A stretch of 8,732 bases of DNA from Actinomycetota bacterium (lineage in GTDB: Bacteria > Actinomycetota > Actinomycetes > Nanopelagicales > Nanopelagicaceae), in NCBI GenBank assembly GCA_009700715.1, contig WLLM01000024.1:1-8732 (forward strand), written 5' to 3'. A program made the translations under genes and the position numbers. Numbering within the stretch: position 1 is the first letter of the stretch; each line of letters begins with the position of its first letter. Below are positions 1 to 6,845 of this stretch, piece by piece. Below the pieces are notes generated by a model that was not told the origin of the DNA, did no database searches, and worked only from the letters and a program-made list of their open reading frames with translations.

Positions 1-1
1 C

Positions 2-2353
2 GATCTTTCAGTCGATTATGTAGGTCGCGATGGCGCTAGAGATATGCACGAAATTGCTTCACGTTTTGCAACCGCATCAACTCTTCCAATAGTTCTTGAT
101 TCAACTGAACCAAATGTTCTAAAAGCTGGACTCGAAGCACTTGGCGGTCGCAGCGTAATCAACTCGGTCAACTATGAAGATGGAGATGGTCCAAAATCTC
201 GCTTTGCCCGAATCATGCCTTTGGTACAGGAGCACGGGGCTACAGTGGTTGCGTTAACCATCGATGAAGAAGGACAAGCGCGTACATCTGAGTGGAAATT
301 GCGAGTTGCGCGCCGACTAATTGAAGATTTAACCGGTAACTGGCAGATGAAAACTGGCGACATTCTTATCGACTGTCTAACTTTCCCAATCGCAACCGGG
401 CAAGAAGAGACGCGACGTGACGGTATTGAAACGATAGATGCTATTCGCACTCTTAAAAGCGAATATCCAGAGGTACAAACAACGCTCGGAGTATCGAATG
501 TTTCCTTTGGTTTGAATCCCGCAGCACGCGTAGTTCTGAACTCAGTCTTTCTCCACGAATGCGTTGCCGCTGGATTAGATTCGGCGATCGTTCATCCGTC
601 AAAGATCACTCCTTTAGCGCGCATCGAAGAACGACATAAAGAGGTAGCCCTGGATTTAATTTACGATCGTCGTAGATATGAGGGCGAGACTTGTATTTAC
701 GACCCACTTACCGAATTTCTACAACTCTTCGAGGGTGTCGAACTTGCCGCCTCACGAAACGTTCGCGCCTCCGAACTTGCCGCACTCCCTTTAACTGAAC
801 GCTTGCAACGACGAATTATTGATGGTGAAAAAGTTGGGTTAAGCGATGACCTTGATACTGCAATGCAAGATGGAATTAAGCCACTAGCGATTATTAATGA
901 TTATCTGCTTGAAGGCATGAAGGTCGTTGGGGAGCTCTTCGGTAAAGGTGAAATGCAACTCCCATTCGTTCTCCAAAGTGCAGAAGTTATGAAGACGGCG
1001 GTGGCTTATCTAGAGCCTCATATGGAAAAGACGGATGACGAAGGCCGCGGCACCATGTTGCTCGCCACCGTTAAGGGCGATGTGCATGACATCGGTAAAA
1101 ACTTGGTGGATATTATTTTGAGCAATAACGGATACACCGTAGTCAATATCGGTATCAAGCAGACGATTAATCAAATTATTGATGCAGCGCAAGAATCAAA
1201 TGCCGATGCGATTGGTATGAGCGGTTTGCTTGTTAAATCAACTGTGATTATGAAAGAAAATCTTGAAGAGCTAACCAATCGCGGTCTCGCTGAGAAATGG
1301 CCGGTTGTACTCGGGGGAGCAGCGCTAACCCGCGCCTTCGTCGAACAGGATTTAGCAGCGATGTTCCCAGGTGAAGTGCGTTATGCGCGCGATGCCTTTG
1401 AAGGTTTACGTTTGATGGACTCAATCATGGCGGTAAAACGTGGTGTTCCAGGCGCTGAGCTTCCGGCGCTTCGCGAACGCAAAGTTCCACTGCGTCCGAA
1501 GAAGGATGAAGATCGTGTAATCGATACAAAGCGAAGCGATGTTGCTGTTGATATCGATATTCCATCTGCTCCGTTCTTTGGATCTCGAATCATTAAGGGT
1601 GTACCACTGGCAGATTACGTAGGCATGCTCGATGAAAGAGCGCTATTCGTTGGTCAATGGGGGCTCAAGGGCGCGCGTGGTGAGTACGAGTCGATGGTTG
1701 AGAGCGAAGGACGTCCACGTCTGCGTGCGCTGTTAAACCAAGTTCAATCCAAGGGTTGGCTAAATGCCGCCGTTGTTTACGGATATTTTCCTTGTGTCAG
1801 TGAAGGAAATGATCTAGTGATCTTGCATCATGAAGGTCCCGATAAAGGAAAAGAGCGGACACGATTCTCCTTCCCTCGCCAATCACGAGATCGTCGACTT
1901 TGCTTAAGTGATTTCTTTGCTGCTAAAGATTCTGGAAAGACAGATGTTGTTGCATTCCATGTCGTCACGATGGGCAGTGAAATCAGTAAGGCAGCTAACG
2001 AACTCTTTGCAGCGAATAACTACCGCGAATATCTTGAGTTACACGGACTTTCAGTGCAATTAACTGAAGCGCTAGCAGAGCACTGGCATGCCCGCGTTCG
2101 CGAAGAGTTCAGTGTTCGTGGTGATGATGCGCCAGATCTGCAGGGAATTCTTGATCAGGGATACCGCGGGTCGCGTTATTCATTCGGTTACCCAGCTTGC
2201 CCTGATATCGAACAACAAGTTCAACTTTGTGAACTTCTTGAACCGGATCGTATCGGGGTTGAACTTTCAGAAGAGTTCCAACTGCATCCAGAGCAGAGCA
2301 CCTCAGCAATAATCGTGCATCATCCTGAAGCGAAATATTTCAACGCAAATTGA
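2..2353 (+). CDS. metH: Cobalamin-dependent methionine synthase, C-terminal part (5' end outside window)
   Basis: This enzyme transfers a methyl group from 5-methyltetrahydrofolate through cobalamin to homocysteine, giving methionine and tetrahydrofolate in the cytoplasm. The frame is open to the left edge, so the first in-frame ATG (position 44) is internal; 783 codons are visible and the homocysteine-binding domain must lie upstream. The visible part starts in the pterin-binding barrel (VDYVGRDG, then LDSTEP and LGVSNVSFGL) and continues into the four-helix cap. The cobalamin domain has the DVHDIG motif (DxHxxG) at 1079-1096, with the cobalt-ligand histidine at 1085-1087. The C-terminal reactivation domain carries the AdoMet-binding GYPACP at 2186-2203, so the enzyme can be reductively re-methylated. 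The last domain ends shortly after the conserved HPEAKYF. The stop overlaps the start of the HAD gene. The identity is secure. Confidence 0.97.
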   Translation, partial: DLSVDYVGRDGARDMHEIASRFATASTLPIVLDSTEPNVLKAGLEALGGRSVINSVNYEDGDGPKSRFARIMPLVQEHGATVVALTIDEEGQARTSEWKLRVARRLIEDLTGNWQMKTGDILIDCLTFPIATGQEETRRDGIETIDAIRTLKSEYPEVQTTLGVSNVSFGLNPAARVVLNSVFLHECVAAGLDSAIVHPSKITPLARIEERHKEVALDLIYDRRRYEGETCIYDPLTEFLQLFEGVELAASRNVRASELAALPLTERLQRRIIDGEKVGLSDDLDTAMQDGIKPLAIINDYLLEGMKVVGELFGKGEMQLPFVLQSAEVMKTAVAYLEPHMEKTDDEGRGTMLLATVKGDVHDIGKNLVDIILSNNGYTVVNIGIKQTINQIIDAAQESNADAIGMSGLLVKSTVIMKENLEELTNRGLAEKWPVVLGGAALTRAFVEQDLAAMFPGEVRYARDAFEGLRLMDSIMAVKRGVPGAELPALRERKVPLRPKKDEDRVIDTKRSDVAVDIDIPSAPFFGSRIIKGVPLADYVGMLDERALFVGQWGLKGARGEYESMVESEGRPRLRALLNQVQSKGWLNAAVVYGYFPCVSEGNDLVILHHEGPDKGKERTRFSFPRQSRDRRLCLSDFFAAKDSGKTDVVAFHVVTMGSEISKAANELFAANNYREYLELHGLSVQLTEALAEHWHARVREEFSVRGDDAPDLQGILDQGYRGSRYSFGYPACPDIEQQVQLCELLEPDRIGVELSEEFQLHPEQSTSAIIVHHPEAKYFNAN

Positions 2354-3021
2354 GCTTTCAATCTGTCTTCTTTGACATGGATGGGCTCTTTCTAGATTCA
2401 GAGCCGCAGTGGCACGAGGCGGAAACGCTGATGATGAAAGAGAACGGCTACGACTGGCAACCGGAAGATCAACTGCATTGCCTCGGTGGTCCTTTAAGTC
2501 GCGTTGCCGAATATATGTCGGCTTGTTTACAAGAACGTAAGAGCCCCAAAGAGTTGGAGGCGATGATCATTGCGGAGATGACTCAGCGGCTCTCTAAGAA
2601 AGTTCCACTGATGCCAGGTGCCCTCAATTTTTCAAAGATAGTAAATAAGAGTGGAATAAAGCAAGGTTTGGTATCCGCAAGTCCTCGCCCAATTGTTGAT
2701 GGAGTTTTGTTAGGTATGAGCGAAAAATACTTTGATATCTCAGTTGCGGCAGGCGACATTGAGCGAACCAAGCCCTTTCCCGATCCGTATCTTCACGCAG
2801 CCAAACTTCTTAACGTAGATATTTCAGAGTGCCTTATTTTTGAAGATTCACCGACAGGAATAGCGGCGGCAGTTGCAAGCGGTGCCTTTGTGGTTGCTGT
2901 GCCACATTATGTAAAAATCGAAGAGGCTCCGCGATTGAAAGTTATTTCCAGCTTCGAAGAAATTGACCTATCAAACCTTGAAAAATGGTTTGAAACTAAC
3001 CAACGTGAGCTGGGCAGATAG
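2350..3021 (+). CDS. HAD-superfamily phosphatase, beta-phosphoglucomutase-like
   Basis: This is a 223-residue HAD hydrolase that probably dephosphorylates a small metabolite through a phospho-aspartate; the substrate cannot be told from sequence. All four HAD motifs are present: DMDG with nucleophile D9 and acid/base D11, followed by the DSE typical of the phosphoglucomutase-like subfamily; motif II S109 in VSAS; motif III K141 in ERTKPFPDP; and motif IV E165-D166 in FEDSPTG. Residues 15-85 form the usual helical cap. The start is a TTG sharing four bases with the metH stop (TTGA), so translation is probably coupled; no Shine-Dalgarno sequence is evident. A HAD gene next to metH is common in Actinobacteria, which suggests, but does not prove, a linked role. 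The 3' end overlaps the opposing nuclease gene by 26 bases. Confidence 0.9.
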   Translation: MSFQSVFFDMDGLFLDSEPQWHEAETLMMKENGYDWQPEDQLHCLGGPLSRVAEYMSACLQERKSPKELEAMIIAEMTQRLSKKVPLMPGALNFSKIVNKSGIKQGLVSASPRPIVDGVLLGMSEKYFDISVAAGDIERTKPFPDPYLHAAKLLNVDISECLIFEDSPTGIAAAVASGAFVVAVPHYVKIEEAPRLKVISSFEEIDLSNLEKWFETNQRELGR

Positions 3022-3751
3022 TCTTAAAGAAGCACCAATCGCAGAGCTTTGTAGGTCTTGGTCGGAATTCATTTCTTTCAATAGCTCGCAAAATATCCGC
3101 TGCGATATCAAAGAGAATACGTTCGGTCTTTATTAGATCATTTTCAGTGGGCACGCTCTTCACAAGCCGGGTATCGCCCATATAGATCAGTTGTAAAAGT
3201 TTTGGAATGACTCCATTGTTTTTCCAGTAGAGCAGCGCATAGACGCGCAATTGAAAGAGCGCCTTCTCTTCCCAGCCGGGTTTTGGAGATTTGCCAGTTT
3301 TGTAGTCAACAATTCGCACCTCACCTGTAGGTGCGACATCAAGGCGATCGACATAACCGTGCAGATAGAGCTCGGGGGATAGATCCATCTCAAGATGCAA
3401 CTCGCGAAATGTTGGTTCGAACTTCGTCGGATTTTCTAAAGTGAAGTAATTTCCTAACAACTCTTCCGCCCTTTTAAACCATGCCCCAGAATCTAAAACT
3501 AATTCAGCGATCTCTGGCTTGGCAGCAATCTGCGATTGCCATCTTTCCGGGAGCATTTCGGATGCTTTGGTAACTGTTCTCTCGGAGGCAGGCAGTTCGA
3601 AGAGATCCTCAAGAACTGTGTGAATTAATGTGCCGCGTTCGGCATCAACGCTGGGTGGTTCGGGGAGAAGATCCATGGTTCGGTATTTATATAACTGTGG
3701 GCAATTGTTGAAGTCGTTTATACGGCTAGGAGATAGTCTCAATTGGCTCAC
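2996..3751 (-). CDS. Small RecB-family PD-(D/E)XK exonuclease with predicted 4Fe-4S cluster
   Basis: This 251-residue protein resembles the free-standing RecB-type nuclease domains found beside trmI in Actinobacteria (the Rv2119 family). Motifs in order are: SPSRINDFNNCP at the N terminus; GTLIH with H44; GYVDRLD with D135; DYKTG with D149 and catalytic K151; and QLRVY with Q167 and Y171. C17 together with C237, C240 and C246 match the iron-sulfur staple of AddB, Dna2 and Cas4 nucleases. It probably acts on DNA ends or single strands in repair, but its substrate is unknown. The frame stays open upstream to a GTG at 3880, but that would add 43 residues with no family resemblance and overlap trmI by 51 bases. 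I chose the GTG at 3751, just before the conserved N-terminal block. It is divergent from trmI and convergent with the HAD gene. Confidence 0.88.
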   Translation of the reverse strand: MSQLRLSPSRINDFNNCPQLYKYRTMDLLPEPPSVDAERGTLIHTVLEDLFELPASERTVTKASEMLPERWQSQIAAKPEIAELVLDSGAWFKRAEELLGNYFTLENPTKFEPTFRELHLEMDLSPELYLHGYVDRLDVAPTGEVRIVDYKTGKSPKPGWEEKALFQLRVYALLYWKNNGVIPKLLQLIYMGDTRLVKSVPTENDLIKTERILFDIAADILRAIERNEFRPRPTKLCDWCFFKTICPAHVG

Positions 3752-3759
3752 AATGAAGG

Positions 3760-3765
3760 AAGATA
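3760..3765 (-). promoter_or_regulatory. Candidate -10 element for the RecB-like nuclease (leaderless start)
   Basis: Read on the minus strand the hexamer is TATCTT, matching TAnnnT. Eight bases separate it from the chosen GTG, so transcription would start at or one or two bases before the codon. No recognisable Shine-Dalgarno lies at normal distance, which supports a leaderless message and the shorter start. No clear -35 was found. The same hexamer precedes tatA. Confidence 0.45.
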
Positions 3766-3817
3766 CCCTTTTGTTGACGAAATTTAGCGCTGCTGCCAAT
3801 CGCCGCGATTTTGCGCC

Positions 3818-3823
3818 TAAGAT
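3818..3823 (+). promoter_or_regulatory. Candidate -10 element for trmI (leaderless start)
   Basis: TAAGAT lies six bases before the GTG at 3830, which puts the expected transcription start on the first base of the codon. There is no Shine-Dalgarno in the preceding 20 bases. A TTGACG at 3774-3779 is too far upstream to be its -35. The site sits back to back with the nuclease promoter in the 78-base divergent region. Confidence 0.45.
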
Positions 3824-3829
3824 GCTCCC

Positions 3830-4714
3830 GTGTCCATGGATGAAATCAACCTGAAAACTGAAACCGCCAATCGCGGTCACTTCGTGGCGGGCGATCGAGT
3901 TCAGCTAACCGATCAAAAGGGAAAGATTTACAGCATCACGATTACTCCGGGTAAAGAGTGGCACACCCACAAAGGTTGGATCGTTCACGATGATTTGATT
4001 GGCTTGCCTGAAGGATCCGTTGTCAGCACAAGTGCAGGCCTAAAATTTACCGCTTTCATTCCATTACTCACTGATTACGTTCTTTCAATGCCACGTGGCG
4101 CAACAATTGTTTATCCCAAAGATGCCGCGCTTATCGTCGGTTTCGCAGATATTTTTCCTGGTGCACGAGTACTAGAAGCCGGAGTTGGTAGCGGGGCGTT
4201 AACCCTCTCCTTACTTCGCGCCGTTGGTCCAAAAGGTTCGGTTCATTCGGTAGAACGTCGCGAAGAGTTTGCAGCTAATGCAACATCAAATATCGAAAAT
4301 TATTTTGGTGGGCGTCCCGAAAACTGGTCATTGGCCATTGGTTCTGTTCAAGAGCAGGAGTTCACAGAAGAATTTGATCGCGTGATTCTTGACATGCTTG
4401 CGCCTTGGGAGTGCGTGGAAATGGCCGCGAAAGTTCTTCGACCTGGGGGAGTGTTCATGGCATATGTTGCAACGACTACTCAGCTCTCGGCGACCGCAGA
4501 GGCGCTCAAGGATGATGGACATTTCACTGAACCAGAGAGTTTTGAAAGTATGGTTCGCGGTTGGCATCATGAAGGCTTAGCAGTTAGACCACAACAGCGA
4601 ATGATTGGCCATACTGGATTCCTAATTTTTTCCCGTCGCATGGCTCCAGGTGTGGAAGTTCTGGCTCGACGTCGCCGCCCTGCGAAAGGTTCTTACGGTG
4701 TCGCGGAAGACTGA
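3830..4714 (+). CDS. trmI: tRNA (adenine-58-N1)-methyltransferase
   Basis: TrmI methylates N1 of adenine 58 in the T-loop of tRNA using S-adenosylmethionine, normally as a homotetramer; the mycobacterial counterpart is Rv2118c. At 294 residues it is of normal length. The N-terminal small beta domain (about residues 1-75) precedes a class I Rossmann methyltransferase. AdoMet motif I is VLEAGVGSG at 114-122, the acidic residue after strand 2 is E142 in SVERRE, and the signature DMLAPWE begins at D188. H261 and FLIFSRR mark the C-terminal strands, followed by an arginine-rich tail. GTG at 3830 is preferred because of the -10 six bases upstream; ATG at 3836 is a two-codon-shorter alternative. In most relatives the proteasomal ATPase gene follows, but here the 3' end overlaps pafB by 17 bases. 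Confidence 0.95.
   Translation: MSMDEINLKTETANRGHFVAGDRVQLTDQKGKIYSITITPGKEWHTHKGWIVHDDLIGLPEGSVVSTSAGLKFTAFIPLLTDYVLSMPRGATIVYPKDAALIVGFADIFPGARVLEAGVGSGALTLSLLRAVGPKGSVHSVERREEFAANATSNIENYFGGRPENWSLAIGSVQEQEFTEEFDRVILDMLAPWECVEMAAKVLRPGGVFMAYVATTTQLSATAEALKDDGHFTEPESFESMVRGWHHEGLAVRPQQRMIGHTGFLIFSRRMAPGVEVLARRRRPAKGSYGVAED
4684..4689 (+). promoter_or_regulatory. Ribosome-binding site that fixes the pafB start
   Basis: GAAAGG lies inside the trmI coding region, eight bases before the GTG at 4698. It supports that GTG over the longer reading frame opening at 4650, whose extra 16 residues do not resemble PafB. Its position inside trmI shows that pafB is translated directly from the trmI message. 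Confidence 0.6.
4698..4714 (+). other. trmI-pafB overlap where the Pup-proteasome block is absent
   Basis: In many Actinobacteria arc/mpa, dop, pup, prcB, prcA and pafA lie between trmI and pafB. Here the two genes share 17 bases: the GTG of pafB at 4698 and the trmI stop at 4712-4714. No fragment of those genes, repeat or mobile-element scar is visible, and both flanking proteins are intact to their normal ends. It could be an old, well-adapted deletion or a lineage whose ancestor never had the block here. Confidence 0.8.
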
Positions 4715-5648
4715 GCGGCTTGTTAATTTAACAATCGCACTTCTTGCCACCAAGCGTTACATCACCAAATCGGAGATATTTCGTACCGTTGATGGTTACG
4801 AAGGCTCGGCTGAAAGCAAAGAGCGGATGTTTGAACGCGATAAGGATGACCTACGAAATCTCGGAATTGAAATCGAAGTTGGTTCATTTGATCCTTTATT
4901 TGAAGATGAAGCGGGTTACCGAATTAAGCCCGATAGTTACCAGTTTCAGTTAGGTGAAATCTCTAGCCAGGAAGTTTCACTCTTATCTCTCGCCGCTGAG
5001 GCTTGGCGTGGCGCCGCTCTAGATGGTTCTGCCTTAACAGCGCTACGCAAACTCCATGCCATTGGTATCGAATCTGATCTCGATTCAATCCCGGAGTTAG
5101 CGCCGCATGCAAATATTCGAGATAAGAATTTACAGTTGGCGATAGCGGCTATCACCGCTAAGAAACGGATCTCTTTCCAATATTTGAACGAGAATCTGCA
5201 GAGCCAAGTTCGCAAGATTGCTCCTTACGCGGTTGCTTCACAGTACGGTCATTGGTATTTGTATGGACAAGATCTCGAGAAGGGCTCGCTTCGCAGTTTC
5301 CGTTTAGATCGGATTGCAAGTGATATCCAAGAAGAAGGCAAGTCTGGTGCATACGAGATACCTGAATCCTTCCAATTGCGCAGCCAGATGGAAGACTCGG
5401 ATGAATTATTTACTGCGCATCTCTATCTAAGAACTGGTCGCGCGCTCTCTCTGAGATCGAGGGCCGCTAATTCGTTGCAACCTTCGAAGATCCCGGGTTG
5501 GGATCTAGTTTCGTTAACTTTCCGTGATCGGGAACGATTGATAGAAGAACTGCTTTGGTATGGCGATGACGTTGTGCTTCATTCGCCGCAGGATCTACGC
5601 GATGAAATAATTCTTCGTTTGGAAAACGGGGTGAAGTCCTATGGCTAA
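4698..5648 (+). CDS. pafB: PafB, WYL-domain transcriptional regulator
   Basis: PafB pairs with PafC to activate the LexA/RecA-independent DNA-damage response in mycobacteria, and this is a full-length homologue of 316 residues. A winged helix-turn-helix occupies about residues 3-65 (KTERLVNL, then ERMFERDKDDL). A linker with the typical QEVSLLSLA follows, then the WYL domain at about 145-210 with W186-Y187-L188 in GHWYLYG and the basic SFRLDRI at 200-206. A C-terminal WCX-like domain follows (about 238-316; ending GDDVVLHSPQDLRDE). WYL domains are thought to sense a nucleic acid or nucleotide ligand. The start is the GTG with an internal trmI ribosome-binding site. It overlaps pafC by eight bases, as expected for a stoichiometric pair. 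The pupylation genes that usually precede it are absent here. Confidence 0.93.
   Translation: MSRKTERLVNLTIALLATKRYITKSEIFRTVDGYEGSAESKERMFERDKDDLRNLGIEIEVGSFDPLFEDEAGYRIKPDSYQFQLGEISSQEVSLLSLAAEAWRGAALDGSALTALRKLHAIGIESDLDSIPELAPHANIRDKNLQLAIAAITAKKRISFQYLNENLQSQVRKIAPYAVASQYGHWYLYGQDLEKGSLRSFRLDRIASDIQEEGKSGAYEIPESFQLRSQMEDSDELFTAHLYLRTGRALSLRSRAANSLQPSKIPGWDLVSLTFRDRERLIEELLWYGDDVVLHSPQDLRDEIILRLENGVKSYG
5628..5634 (+). promoter_or_regulatory. Ribosome-binding site of pafC
   Basis: GGGGTGA at the end of pafB lies six bases before the ATG at 5641. It is a plausible Shine-Dalgarno that supports this start and coupled translation from the pafB message. Confidence 0.5.
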
Positions 5649-6576
5649 AACTCAAAGCTCACCAATCTCGAAAGCTGCACGATTGCTCGATCTCGTCCCA
5701 TATATCTCTACCCACCAAGGTGTATCTCTAAAGGATTTGGCGATCGAGTTTGATATCAGCGTCACCGAACTTCTCGATGATCTAAATACCCTTTGGATGT
5801 GCGGGCTTCCTGGATATACACCTCTTGAACTAATAGATCTTTCCTTTGACTCTGGATTTGTTTCTATCCGAAATGCAGAGGTTCTTCAGAAGGTTCGCCT
5901 TCTTACGAAGGAGGAGTTGGTAGTCATAGCCATCGGTTTGGATTTACTTAAAGAATCGATACCGTCTGAACGTGGCGATCTAAACGGTGCCATATCTTCG
6001 TTGGCGGAAAAAATTAAGGGTTTAATTGGTGATATCGCGTTTGTAACGCCAACCGTCAATAGCGCACATCGTGCAGTCATCTTACGTGCGATGAAAGAGC
6101 GCAAAGATCTTGAGATTGAATACCACTCGCTAATAAGAGATCAGGTGTCTTTACGACGGATAACTCCACTTGAACTCGGTGAGGATAATGGTCTAGAAAC
6201 TCTCTTTGCTTATTGCTATCAGGCTAAGGGCTTTCGGACTTTCCGCCTTGATAATTTTTTTGATGCCCAAATTTCCGAGGTACTCAGCGAAGTCTCCAAT
6301 GAAAGCGCCTCTAGGTCGGAAATGTTTAAAGCAAAATGTCGGATCAACAACCGTTTACGAACGACACTTGAACGATTCCGTTTGAATACTGCAAGCGTTT
6401 CCGGGAAAAGCGATGAAGAGTTCTCAGTCGAATCCTTTAGTCAGGACTGGCTGATCCGCAATTTCTTAAGTACCTTGGGCAATACGGAAATAATTGAACC
6501 TATCGAACTAGCCAAGCTAGTCGGGGAGAAGGCCCACGCCACTCTGGATCTATACAAGAATAAGGTCTTCGCTTAG
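5641..6576 (+). CDS. pafC: PafC, WYL-domain transcriptional regulator with altered WYL triad
   Basis: This is the partner of PafB, 311 residues, with the same layout. The N-terminal helix-turn-helix spans about residues 10-55 (KAARLLDLVPYIS, GVSLKDLAIEFDIS). A helical linker contains LTKEELVVIAIGLDLL at 89-104. The WYL-type domain is at about 145-215, and the C-terminal region may be a WCX domain. Where PafB has W-Y-L, this protein reads ETLFAYCYQ around 186-194, so the triad itself is not conserved, although RTFRLD at 199-204 is. This could mean that only PafB binds the ligand in the heterodimer; that is inference. The closest family signature is PafC of the pafBC operon, and position right after pafB supports it. 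The ATG start overlaps pafB by eight bases. Confidence 0.9.
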   Translation: MAKTQSSPISKAARLLDLVPYISTHQGVSLKDLAIEFDISVTELLDDLNTLWMCGLPGYTPLELIDLSFDSGFVSIRNAEVLQKVRLLTKEELVVIAIGLDLLKESIPSERGDLNGAISSLAEKIKGLIGDIAFVTPTVNSAHRAVILRAMKERKDLEIEYHSLIRDQVSLRRITPLELGEDNGLETLFAYCYQAKGFRTFRLDNFFDAQISEVLSEVSNESASRSEMFKAKCRINNRLRTTLERFRLNTASVSGKSDEEFSVESFSQDWLIRNFLSTLGNTEIIEPIELAKLVGEKAHATLDLYKNKVFA

Positions 6577-6615
6577 CACTGGCGCCGGTACCTTCGATTA
6601 ACGTCTGAGATGCGA

Positions 6616-6621
6616 TATCTT
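6616..6621 (+). promoter_or_regulatory. Candidate -10 element for tatA (leaderless start)
   Basis: TATCTT lies six bases before the ATG at 6628, placing the expected transcription start on that ATG. It is identical to the hexamer before the RecB-like nuclease. It supports 6628 over the in-frame ATG at 6610, which also lacks a ribosome-binding site and would be mostly upstream of the transcript. No clear -35 was found. Confidence 0.45.
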
Positions 6622-6627
6622 TTCCTC

Positions 6628-6819
6628 ATGCCTTTCCTACGCGAACCAAGCCATATTCTCTTACTACTCATTGTCGTAGTTGTTCTATTCGGAGCCAAGC
6701 GTCTTCCTGACTCGGCGCGCTCACTTGGGCGATCACTTCGCATCTTCAAGAGCGAGATGAAAGAGATGAAGAACGATGGGGATGATAAGAAGAACGACGA
6801 CGATTCTTCATCTAAGTAA
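6628..6819 (+). CDS. tatA: Twin-arginine translocase subunit TatA
   Basis: TatA oligomers form the pore-like element of the Tat system, which moves folded proteins with twin-arginine signals across the cytoplasmic membrane. The 63-residue protein has a short N terminus, one membrane helix (about 8-21), the conserved F21-G22 hinge followed by AKRLPD, an amphipathic helix (about 27-46, [18 protein letters not shown]), and a hydrophilic tail rich in Asp, Lys and Ser. It is shorter than the mycobacterial protein because the tail is reduced. I prefer the ATG at 6628 because the family normally begins close to the membrane helix and a -10 precedes it. The ATG at 6610 would add six residues. The gene precedes tatC, as in most Actinobacteria; no tatB is present here. 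Confidence 0.92.
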   Translation: MPFLREPSHILLLLIVVVVLFGAKRLPDSARSLGRSLRIFKSEMKEMKNDGDDKKNDDDSSSK

Positions 6820-6845
6820 CCGTTAATCAAAAGTTTTAATCAGTG

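Noticed and set aside
3774..3779. TTGACG as a -35 box for trmI
   Set aside because: It is 38 bases from the TAAGAT -10, about twice the workable spacing, and no TAnnnT lies 16-19 bases downstream of it.
3752..3880. N-terminal extension of the RecB-like nuclease to the GTG at 3880
   Set aside because: The extra 43 residues do not resemble the family, overlap trmI, and would lie upstream of the candidate -10; conserved sequence begins right after the GTG at 3751.
4019..4042. PafBC-like TTGTCAGCA inside trmI
   Set aside because: No TAnnnT follows at the needed distance and the site is within a coding region.
4650..4697. Longer PafB start at 4650
   Set aside because: It is a trmI reading-frame shadow; the GTG at 4698 has a well-placed GAAAGG and begins at the family's conserved N terminus.
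6577..6627. Terminator or operator between pafC and tatA from the adjoining palindromes GGCGCC and GGTACC
   Set aside because: Each is only six bases, they do not form a longer stem together, and no T-run follows.
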